Shown here one piece after another: positions 1-11,500 of a stretch of 64,000 nucleotides of DNA; position 1 is the stretch's first letter; each line of letters starts with the position of its first letter. The position numbers were made by a program, and so were the translations under genes. The notes below the pieces were generated by a model. That model saw only the letters and a program-made list of their open reading frames with translations, was not told the origin of the DNA and ran no database searches. Source of the stretch: Parafrankia elaeagni. GTDB taxonomy: Bacteria; Actinomycetota; Actinomycetes; Frankiales; Frankiaceae. Location of the stretch: the NCBI RefSeq assembly GCF_000374165.1, contig NZ_KB893670.1:1-64000 (forward strand), read 5' to 3'.

Positions 1-200
1 GACGACCGCGACGACCGCGACGGTGCCTTCGTGAACGGGCTGTCCGACGACGGCGGCTTCGACGACGTCGAACTGTCCGCACCAAGCCTGCGTTCGAGTT
101 CAGCGACCCGGGCCGTCAGCCGCTCGATCAGCGCGGCCTGGTCCGCGACCAGGCGCACGAGCTCCTCGTAGCTCGGCTGACCCGCGGACTCCACCCCCAC
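1..200 (-). mobile_element. IS66-family transposase, N-terminal part (cut by window edge)
   Basis: Read on the minus strand from a GTG at 200 (or 194), the frame stays open to the window edge. It gives a Leu-rich coiled coil (EELVRLVADQAALIERLTARV) trimmed by the typical IS66 TnpC signature DSSTSSKPPSSDSPF at about residues 43-57. That Ser/Lys/Pro stretch just after a leucine-zipper-like helix is characteristic of the IS66 transposase N terminus; the zinc-finger and DDE parts lie outside the window. The element faces away from the EAL gene fragment at 214 and is probably what truncated it. I could not place the terminal inverted repeat or an 8-bp target duplication, so the element's right end is somewhere between 200 and about 288. 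Confidence 0.8.
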
Positions 201-213
201 AAACTATCCGATC

Positions 214-1026
214 TTGACCCGCCGGCCGGCAACCAGCCGAACGATCAACAGACAAGATCCGCAAGACACCCGTTCAACCGAGCTGAACAGCTACCCGGAG
301 GCCTTCGTGCCGCTGGCCGAGCAGGCCGGGCTGATGCGCATGCTCACCATCGAGGTGCTGGAGATGTCCCTCGCCCAGTGCCGGGCGTGGCGCGACACCG
401 GGCTGGACGTCACCGTCGCCGTCAACCTCGCCGCGTCCGACCTGCTCGACCTCGCCTTCCCGGACCAGGTCCGCGGACTGCTCTGCCAGTACGGGCTACC
501 CCCCTCGGCACTGGAGCTGGAGATCACCGAGACCACGCTGATGCGCGACCTGGTGCGCTCCGCCGCGGTGCTCGGCGAGCTGCGTGAGCTCGGCGTACAG
601 ATCGCCGTGGACGACTACGGTACGGGGTATTCGTCGCTCGCATACCTCCAGGAGCTCCCCGTCGACATCCTGAAGATGGACAGATCCTTCGTCACGAAGC
701 TGGAGGACGGATCCCGGGCTCGCCGGCAGAAGGCCGAGGCGATCGTCCGGTCCACGATCGGGCTCGCGCACGAGCTCGGCCTGCGGATCGTGGTCGAGGG
801 GGTCGACAGTGCCAGCACGCTCGCGAAGCTGCGGAACTACGGGTGCGACCTCGCCCAGGGCTACTTCATCGGCCGTCCGCGGCCCGCCGACGAGGTCACG
901 CCCATGCTGACCGTGCCCGCCCCCACACCTGTGCCCGCTCCGGCACCCGCGGGGGTCGCCGGGCCCGCGGCCGTGGCCATGTCCCCCTCCGCGGCCGCGG
1001 TGCTGACCCCCCCGGTGCAGTGCTGA
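214..1026 (+). pseudogene. EAL-domain (cyclic-di-GMP phosphodiesterase-like) protein, N-terminally truncated
   Basis: From about 289 onward the product is a clear EAL domain: PEAFVPLAEQAGL, the NLAASDL segment, LEITE, VDDYGTGYSSLAYL, the LKMDRSF lysine strand, VVEGVD and QGYFIGRP. What is missing is the front of the domain, including the EAL/EVL Glu motif that binds metal and everything that normally precedes it (GGDEF, PAS or GAF sensory parts). The first 25 codons after the TTG at 214 do not resemble the family. An IS66 transposase lies immediately upstream in the opposite direction, so an insertion most likely removed the 5' part. The remaining protein should be unable to hydrolyse c-di-GMP, although it might still bind it if expressed. 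The C-terminal Pro/Ala/Val tail (residues about 225-270) is disordered. Confidence 0.8.
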
Positions 1027-1039
1027 CCCCGCTGCGCGC

Positions 1040-1936
1040 ATGCTGACGCCGCCCGCGCCCAAGCCCCCGAGGTCCGGCTGGGACCATCCGGTGCTGGCGC
1101 GCTACCTCGACCAGGCCGCGCCGGACGGACCGGTGGCCGCCGGTGGTGGAATGGCGCCGGCCACCCTGGTCGGCGCCTACCGCCAGGGTGCCTTCCCCTG
1201 GCCCACCGACGACCCCGAGGCCGCGGAGGAGCTGCGCGCGGCACTCGGCATGGCGGTCACCCGCGGGATGATCCCCCGGATCCCCTCCCCGGCGGGAGGC
1301 GGCGGCTCCCCGGCGGGAGGCGGCGCCGCGACCGAAGCCGATCTGCTGGATCCGCCGTGGTGGTGCCCCGACCCGCGGACGGTGCTCGCCCCGGGCGAGA
1401 TGCGGATCCGGCGCTCGCTCGTCATCCGGATGCGCAACAGCAGCTGGACCAGCACGGTGAACCAGTGCTTCGTGGACGTCGTCCGTCACTGCCGGCGCGA
1501 GGGCCCGCACCAGTGGATCACCGACGAGCTGGTCGAGGGCTACGCGGAGCTGCACGCCCTCGGCTGGGCCCACAGCATCGAGATCTGGGACGACGACCGC
1601 CTCGTCGGCGGGATGTACGGGGTGCTCGTCGGGCGGATCTTCACCGGCGAGTCCATGTTCCACCGTGCCTCGGACGGGTCGAAGGTCGCCCTCGTCGACT
1701 TCCTCGACCGGTTCGGCCGGGCCGGCGGAGTGCTGCTCGACGCGCAGCTCACGACGTCCCACCTGATGTCACTCGGCGCCCGCGAGGTCCCGCGGGCCGA
1801 GTTCCTCGCGACGCTGCGGACCGTGCGTGACGACGAGGTGCGCCTGGAGTGCGGGCGGCTGCCCGTCTCCCGGCTGGCGCCGCCACGCAAGCCGCCCCCG
1901 GCCCGGCTGCGGCACACCGCCCCCCCGAGCGGGTGA
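1040..1936 (+). CDS. aat: Leucyl/phenylalanyl-tRNA--protein transferase
   Basis: This N-end-rule enzyme transfers Leu or Phe from aminoacyl-tRNA to proteins with N-terminal Arg or Lys, marking them for ClpS/ClpAP. Family motifs are in order: AYRQGAFPW (46-54), WWCPDPRTVL (107-116), NQCFVDVV, WITDELVEGYAELHALG, GGMYGVLVGRIFTGESMF, SKVALVDFL, DAQLTTSHLMSLGAREVPR. The product is 298 residues against about 230-250 for the family. The extra length is an insert of roughly 50 residues between FPW and WWCPDP, part of it encoded by a 21-bp tandem duplication at 1285-1326 that yields repeated Ser-Pro-Ala-Gly-Gly. The start is the ATG 14 nt after the EAL fragment's stop; no strong ribosome site is visible. 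It is convergent with the methyltransferase gene. Confidence 0.93.
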   Translation: MLTPPAPKPPRSGWDHPVLARYLDQAAPDGPVAAGGGMAPATLVGAYRQGAFPWPTDDPEAAEELRAALGMAVTRGMIPRIPSPAGGGGSPAGGGAATEADLLDPPWWCPDPRTVLAPGEMRIRRSLVIRMRNSSWTSTVNQCFVDVVRHCRREGPHQWITDELVEGYAELHALGWAHSIEIWDDDRLVGGMYGVLVGRIFTGESMFHRASDGSKVALVDFLDRFGRAGGVLLDAQLTTSHLMSLGAREVPRAEFLATLRTVRDDEVRLECGRLPVSRLAPPRKPPPARLRHTAPPSG

Positions 1937-1967
1937 CCGGAGCGCCCGCCGGGCCGCTGCCGCCGGG

Positions 1968-2789
1968 TCAGACCTTGCGCAGGACCATCGCGAGGTTCCA
2001 GGTGACGACCTCGCGGGCACCGGGAACCCGCAGGACCACCTTCGCCCAGTCCGGGAGGTAGCGCGGCATCGCGTCGACCACGACGACGTCCGAGCGCTGG
2101 CGGGCCCAGGCGAGGGTGCCGGCGACCGACACCGGGAACAGCGTCTCGCCGAACCGGTTCTTCGGCGCGTGCCCCTCCCGCTTCCGGAAGCGCTCCGCTG
2201 CCCGGTGGCCACCCAGGTAGTGCCACGGCGCCGTCTCGTGCCCACCCCACGGTGACAGCCAGTTGGTGTAGCTCAGGAAGATGAGCCCGCCGGGGCGCGT
2301 GACCCGGACCAGCTCCGAGCACATCCGCCACGGGTCCGGAACATGCTCGAGGACGTTCGAGCTGTAGCACAGGTCGATCGAGCCGGAGCGGAACGGCAGT
2401 TCGAGGGCGCTCCCGCGGATTCGGCCCGGCACCTCGATACCGCCGGCCTCCATCTCGGAGACGTCGGGCTCGACCCAGTAATAGCGGGCGCCCGCGTCGA
2501 GGAAGGCCGACCGGAAGTAGCCGGGGCCACCGCCCACGTCCAGCACCAGTTGGCCCGAAAGCGACGTGTACCGGGCCAGCTGGCGGACGGAGTCGGCCGC
2601 GATCAGGGAGTAGAAGCCGGCCGGGTCGACCGGCTCCTTGCGGTGCGCCTTGAAAAGGGTGACCGACCGGGACAGGCCGAAGCCGGAATAGGGCAGGTTA
2701 CGCAGAACCGGCGGGCCCTCGTAGGCAGGCCTGGTCGGAGCCGACGCGCTCGATGTCGCGCTGTCCGAAGCGGAGGCGGTCTCAGGCAT
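1968..2789 (-). CDS. Class I SAM-dependent methyltransferase (Rv0224c-like)
   Basis: The 273-residue protein has the Rossmann SAM-binding motif LVLDVGGGPGYF, an acidic motif II (YWVEPD) and the post-II segment SSNVLEHVPDPW followed by RVTRPGGLIFLSYTNWLSP. The pattern GGHETAPWHYLGG and KNRFGETLFPVS closely matches what I recall of the mycobacterial Rv0224c family, whose substrate is unknown; cell-envelope glycolipid methylation is only a guess. The ATG at 2789 is chosen because a TATCGT hexamer ends 6 nt upstream, a leaderless arrangement seen repeatedly in this window. A longer reading frame exists to 2882 but its added residues are Arg-rich and unlike the family. The first 30 residues are Ser/Ala-rich and likely disordered. 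Confidence 0.85.
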   Translation of the reverse strand: MPETASASDSATSSASAPTRPAYEGPPVLRNLPYSGFGLSRSVTLFKAHRKEPVDPAGFYSLIAADSVRQLARYTSLSGQLVLDVGGGPGYFRSAFLDAGARYYWVEPDVSEMEAGGIEVPGRIRGSALELPFRSGSIDLCYSSNVLEHVPDPWRMCSELVRVTRPGGLIFLSYTNWLSPWGGHETAPWHYLGGHRAAERFRKREGHAPKNRFGETLFPVSVAGTLAWARQRSDVVVVDAMPRYLPDWAKVVLRVPGAREVVTWNLAMVLRKV

Positions 2790-2795
2790 GCGGGG

Positions 2796-2801
2796 ACGAT
2801 A
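2796..2801 (-). promoter_or_regulatory. -10 hexamer TATCGT of leaderless methyltransferase gene
   Basis: TATCGT on the minus strand is followed by 6 nt and then the ATG at 2789. No Shine-Dalgarno sequence is present, so transcription probably starts at or next to the start codon. Confidence 0.5.
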
Positions 2802-3522
2802 ACACCACGCCCGCACGGGGATGTCCCTGCCGTGGCCGCACCGGCGGCTCCCTTCCCGGAAGGTCCGGCCCGCCTGGAACATCCCGGCGACTGGTTCTCC
2901 CGGCCGGTCGGATCAACCCCGCCGCACCGCCGGGCACCCACCGGAACCACCGGGGGGCCGTGCGCGGCCTCCCGCCCTGGGCCGACCACCTGGCCGGGCA
3001 GCCGCCTTCCGCCCTGCCGGGCAGCCGCCTTCCGCCCTGCCGGTCGGCTACCCGCCAGTTCTCCGGACCGCTTGTCCAGCCACCCGTCCAGCTTGTCGGA
3101 CCACCCCCCGGATGGCCGACGGCCTGCACCCCCGACTGCACCCCCCGATCGGAACGCGCCGGCCGGACAGCCGTGAATCCGCAGGCCGGGCGCCCGCGCC
3201 CCGGAGTGGCGCCCGCCCTCGGAGTTCGGCCGACCCGGTCGCGCACCGCACGCGCCACACCGCGCGGGCGCCGCCGACCGCGCAGTGGCGCCGAAGAAAA
3301 CAGGAAACGAGTGGAAAGCGCCGACGACAGCAGCTATTGTGCGTATGTAGTTCTTCGCCACGCGTTACGCCCACCGCATTGCCATACGGCGGCCCGGGCG
3401 GTCTTTCGTCGATTCTTCTTGTTTCCCGCGCCCCCGGAGACAATGTTTTCGGGGATCTATGAGAGGCCGGTGACGGCGATGACACCCCCGGTGTGCCGAC
3501 CGGGCCCGGAAGTCGGGCCCGG
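2802..3522. other. Gene-free divergent region
   Basis: About 720 bp without a convincing gene; open frames here are Pro/Arg-rich shadows. The right third (3290-3470) is distinctly less GC-rich than the surroundings and probably carries the promoter and leader of the oxoamine synthase gene. A hairpin of two CGGGCCCG arms lies at about 3502-3522, immediately before the ATG at 3523. Confidence 0.4.
2994..3039. repeat. Two perfect 23-bp tandem copies
   Basis: The unit begins ccgggcagccgcc and ends ccgccctg; two identical adjacent copies lie in non-coding DNA. Confidence 0.85.
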
Positions 3523-4851
3523 ATGACGCAGACCTCGGATTCCCTGCCCTCGACCATCGAACCGCTGCGCACACCGATCGCCAGCGCTCCGATACCCGGG
3601 CCGGCGCTGGGCGCGGGTCTGCGACGGGTACTGGCCCGGCCCTACGGGGTCATGGCCGAGCTGGACCGCATGCGCCGCCAGTCACCGTTCTACGACTCGC
3701 GGGTGGATGAAATCGATCGGCGCCGCATTCGAATCGGCGGCCGCTGGCTGATCGATTTCGCCTCGTGCAACTATCTGGGTTTCGATCTGGACCGTGAGAT
3801 CATCGCCGCCGTTCCCGAGTATCTCGATCTCTGGGGAACGCATCCGAGCTGGTCACGTATCATTGCTAATCCACGACTGTTCGTGGAGATTGAAGAGGCT
3901 CTCACCGAGCTGCTCGGCGCACCCGACACCCTGCTGCTACCGACCGTCAGCCATATTCACCTGTCGGTGCTGCCCGCACTTGTCGGCCAGGGCGCGCTCT
4001 TCGTCGAGCTGCACGCGCACAGCTCGGTTCACGACGGCGCGACGATGGCGGTCGGCCGGGGCGCCACCGTGCGCCGCTTCCGGGAGGAGCGGCTGGACCG
4101 GCTGGAACGCGCGCTACGTGCCTGCACCCTGTACCCGCGGGTTGTCGCCGTCGACGGGGTGAACAGCATGACCGGCAACGGGCCGCGGCTGGCCGAGCTC
4201 GTCGCGCTCGTCCGGGAGCACGAGGCGGTCCTCTACGTCGACGACGCGCACGGGTTCGGCGTCCTCGGCGAGCGCTCACCGGCCGAGCCGACGCCGTACG
4301 GCCTGCGCGGCAACGGCATCGTCCGCCATCTGGGGCAGAGCTACGACGACGTCGTCATGGTCGGCGGGTTCTCGAAGTCGTACTCCTCGCTGCTCGCGTT
4401 CGCCACCTGCCCGACCGAGCTGAAGGACTACCTGAAGACCATGGCCAACCCGTACATCTTCTCCGGGCCGCCCCCGGTGGCGTCGCTCGCGACGGCGCAG
4501 GTCGGCCTGCGGGTCAACGCCGAGCGCGGCGAGCAGGCCCGGTCGAGGCTCCATGCACTGACCGCCCGCGTGCTCACCGGGCTGCGCTCGCTCGGGCTGG
4601 CGACCCTGAACCGCTCCGGCCATCCGATCATCGAGGTACCGCTCACCGACCCCGCCCACGCGGACGCGCTCGGCGCCCACCTCTACGACCGGGGCATCTA
4701 CGTGACCGTGGCGCCCTTCCCGGTGGTACCACGGGACCAGGTCGGAGTCCGGGTCCAGGTGACGGCCGCGAACACCGAGGAGGAGATCGACATCCTGCTG
4801 GACGTCCTCGACGACGCTGCCCGGCTCTTCCCCCTGCGCCGCCTCGACTGA
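3523..4851 (+). CDS. Orphan alpha-oxoamine synthase family PLP enzyme
   Basis: This is a fold-type I PLP enzyme of the alpha-oxoamine synthase group (8-amino-7-oxononanoate synthase, 2-amino-3-ketobutyrate CoA ligase, 5-aminolevulinate synthase, serine palmitoyltransferase, CqsA), which condense an amino acid with an acyl thioester. Seen are LIDFASCNYLGF, the substrate-stacking ELHAHSSVHDG, VDGVNSMTGNGPRL, the PLP-ring VDDAHGFGVLGE and the Schiff-base lysine in VGGFSKSYSSLL. The last differs from the usual T-L-S-K-A-L-G, and the canonical 'DxxNHAS' is LHAHSS, so its substrates are probably not those of BioF; a bona fide bioF is at 39.2 kb. No acyl carrier protein or pathway partner adjoins it. 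A GTG at 3493 would add ten residues. Its product cannot be named from sequence. Confidence 0.8.
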   Translation: MTQTSDSLPSTIEPLRTPIASAPIPGPALGAGLRRVLARPYGVMAELDRMRRQSPFYDSRVDEIDRRRIRIGGRWLIDFASCNYLGFDLDREIIAAVPEYLDLWGTHPSWSRIIANPRLFVEIEEALTELLGAPDTLLLPTVSHIHLSVLPALVGQGALFVELHAHSSVHDGATMAVGRGATVRRFREERLDRLERALRACTLYPRVVAVDGVNSMTGNGPRLAELVALVREHEAVLYVDDAHGFGVLGERSPAEPTPYGLRGNGIVRHLGQSYDDVVMVGGFSKSYSSLLAFATCPTELKDYLKTMANPYIFSGPPPVASLATAQVGLRVNAERGEQARSRLHALTARVLTGLRSLGLATLNRSGHPIIEVPLTDPAHADALGAHLYDRGIYVTVAPFPVVPRDQVGVRVQVTAANTEEEIDILLDVLDDAARLFPLRRLD

Positions 4852-4869
4852 GCGCAGGCGGAGAGGACG

Positions 4870-8196
<3,327 letters not shown>

Positions 8197-8562
8197 GGAT
8201 GCGTATGTTGTCGCATCCCACTTCCGGGCCAGGCGGCGGCACGCCGGTGGACACGCCGACGGACACGTCCGGTGCCGGAACCGACCACGGACGGACCACA
8301 GCCAGCCACGCCGATCCGGCGGCGGCGGCGCCGCACCACCACCCGGCCATCGCGGTCGGCCAGCCCGCCCCCTGAGCCAACTGTGCATGCGGACGAGTGC
8401 CGCATTCAGCGGGTCGCGGCGGCACCGTCCTGGTTCGTCCGGGAGGCTTGCACTAGTTCCCGTACCGGTTGCTCCGGTACCGGAACGATCGGAACAGGGC
8501 GTTCGCGACGCCCCGTCACGAGTTCCGCCGCCGGCACGCGCCGGCCGGAATCGGGGAGAGAC
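8197..8562. other. Divergent promoter region between two helicase-nuclease genes
   Basis: This 366-bp stretch must carry the promoters of both large genes. It is non-coding by codon bias. A ribosome site GGGGAGAG ends 4 nt before the ATG at 8563. I see no clear operator, although the gccggtggacacgccgacgg stretch near 8250 is rich in short repeats. Confidence 0.5.
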
Positions 8563-11500
8563 ATGACGACGGACTCGGGAACGGCGGATTCGGGCTTGGT
8601 GGACGCGAGTGCCACGGACACACCGAAAGGCACGACGGACGGCACGGAGAGCCGTCCCGCCCGTGCGCCCGCCCGCCACACCGCACGCGGAACAGGCGGA
8701 ACAGGTGGCGCCCCCCTGCCGGGCGATGAACCCGCCGCCGACGCCCACGCCGCCCACACCGCTCCCGACCGCTCGGCCGACGCCGCCGGCAGCGGCGGCG
8801 GTGACACCGCCGACACCACCGCCGCCGGCACGGTGAACACCGCCGACACGGACGGCTCCCAGGACGGCGCGGAGACCCCCGGGGACGGCCGGCCGGGCAG
8901 CGCGGTGGACCTGGAGGCGCTGGCGGCGGCCCGGCACGAGCGACAGGCCGCGTTGACCGACCGCTGCCACCGTCTGGTCCGCTTCCTGCACGAGGTCGCG
9001 GTGTCCCAGTCCGAGCAGGTCGTCGACGTCCACGAGAACCCGCTGGTGATCTGGCTCGCCGATCTTCCGGCGGGGCTCTCCCTGTTCGAGAGCGCCGGGG
9101 CCGGCGAGGTCCTGCTCGAGGCCCCCGCGGCAGCGCTCCTCCCGCCGGCGCCGCCGCTCCCCGACATCCTCCGCGGCCGGGTGCGGCTGCCCGTGCGCGG
9201 CGCCGACGTCACCGCCGGGCTGCCGCAGGACGGCATCATCCTGCGCGGCCCCGTGCCGCCGGTCGACGTGGACCTGACCGCGGCGCCGGTCCTCGTGTAC
9301 GACCTGCCCCCGCTGCCACCCACACCACCGTCACCCACACCACCACCGCCGACACCACTGCCGCCGGCGCCTCCGGCCGGGACGCCGGGCGGGACGCCGG
9401 GCGGGACGCCGGGCGGGACGCCGGGCGGGCACGAGAGCGGCCCGGGCCACGACGACCCCGCCGGATCGGGGGAGGCCAACGGCCGCGGACCGGCCCACGG
9501 CAGCAACGGCGCCGCGCCGTCGCCGAACGGTCGGGCGCGCACCTCGCCGAACGGCCAGGGCCCCAACGGGTCCCAGCCGGCCTCCGGGAACACGCCCCGG
9601 CCCGGCAGACCGGCCGGTCCTGACCCCTCCGCCGGCACGGCGAACGGCTCGGGGAAGGGTTCCGCGGCCGGCAACGGCGCGGTGTTCGTGAAGGGCACGG
9701 CGTCAGCGAACGGCGCGGGGGCGGCCAACGGCACACCCCCGACCACCAGCACACCCTCGGCCAACGGCGCGGCCTCCGCCCACGGCGCGGCCGCGAGTGG
9801 CGCGGGGTCCGGTCCGGCCCGGGTGGGGCAGATTCCCGCCGACGTCGCCGCGGCCTTCGCGGAATGGGCCGGGGCCTGGCAGGTGTGGAGCTCGCGGGCG
9901 CGCGCCGACGCGGACCGCCGCCACCTGCACACGACGCTGTACGGGGTGGCCCAGCGACTGGCCCAGGAGGGCGACACCCTGGAGCTGGTGCTGGCCACCG
10001 GTCTGCTCACCTGGTGGCTGCCCCGGCCGGTCCGCCGGCACCTGCTCGTCACCCGGCTCGTGGTGGAGACCGACCCGATGACCTCCGCCGTCCGGCTGCG
10101 GGTACCGGCGGGGACGTCCACCCGGCTGGAGGACAGCTCCTTCCTGGACGGCATCGCCGCGTTCCGCCCCGAGCGGACCAACGCACTGCACGAACGCCTG
10201 CGCTCACGGGACGCCACCCCGCTGGGGGCCGACGACGAACGCCTGCTGCGGGACTGGCTGACCCTCGCGCTGGATGGTCCGACCGCGGGATACCGGCCCA
10301 ACTGGCCACCGCCCGGACCGGGGGGCCCCAGCGCCTCGGTCACTCTTGCGCCCGCGCTCGTCCTGCGCAGCCGGGGGCAGGCGGCGCTGCTCAACTACTA
10401 CGAGCAGATGCTGGACGCGCTGCGCGGCGACGGCCTGCCGCCGCTGGGCCTCGCCCAGCTCGTCGAGACCCTGGACACCACCGAGCGACTGGCCTGGCTC
10501 GCCACGGCCGCCGCGACCGCCGCGACCGGCACGGCCACCACACCGGCCCTCCCCAAAGGCGGCGCGGCCGCGGACGAATGGCTCTCGCCGCTCCCGATCA
10601 GCCCGGAGCAGGCCCGGGTCATGCGTCGGCTGCGCATGGACAACGGGGTCGTGGTCGAGGGCCCGCCGGGCACCGGCAAGACCCACACCATCGCCAACCT
10701 GATCAGCGCGCTGCTGGCCGAGGGCCGCCGGGTCCTGGTGACCAGTCAGAAGGGCCAGGCGCTGCGGGTCCTGCAGGAGAAGCTCCCGCCGGAGCTGCGC
10801 CGGCTGTGCGTCTCCCTCACCGAGGACGCCGACAGCGGCGCCGGGGAGCTCGCCACCAGTGTGAGCGCGCTGGCCGCGCAGAAGGCCGTCTACGACGCCG
10901 GGTCCCAGGACGAGCGCATCCGGACGGCGCGCCAGCGGCGCGACTCGGCCGTGGCCGAGCGGGATCGCATCGCCACCGCGGTCGCGGCGCGCCGGGCCGC
11001 CGAGTGGCGTCGCCACGGCACCTACGAGGTGGGAGCCGGCTGGTCGGGAACCCGGGCGGAGATCGCCGCCCGGCTGCGGGACGAGGCGGGCGAGCACGGC
11101 TGGATACCCGTGCCGGTGCCCGGCCCGGAGGGTGGCGGCTGGCCCCGGACCCCCCTCAACGACGCGGAGGCCGCCGAGCTCTGGCGGCTGCTGACCACGC
11201 CCGACCCGCAGCCCACGGCCGCGGCCCGCGCCGCCGCCGCGGGTCAGCCGGGCGGGGCGGATGCCTCGGCCGGGCCCGGCGACCCGTCGTCCCCGCCGAC
11301 CTCTCCCCTCATGATCACCATTGCCGGTCGGCTCGTCCGGACAGCGGCGCCAGGGATACCCGCCCATCCTGCGCAGGGGGCGGGCCAGGGGAGCCCGCCC
11401 GACCAGGGCGGGCCGGGGATCTCCTCGACCGATCTGGCCAGTACCGGCGGACCATCCGATCCCCCGACCGTGCCATCCCCGATCACCTCGGCGATCGCGC

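Noticed and set aside
8197-9033. 279-residue N-terminal extension of the EndoQ-UvrD reading frame
   Set aside because: The extension is Gly/Arg/Val low complexity overlapping the start of the helicase gene on the other strand, and the PHP motif is normally at the N terminus.
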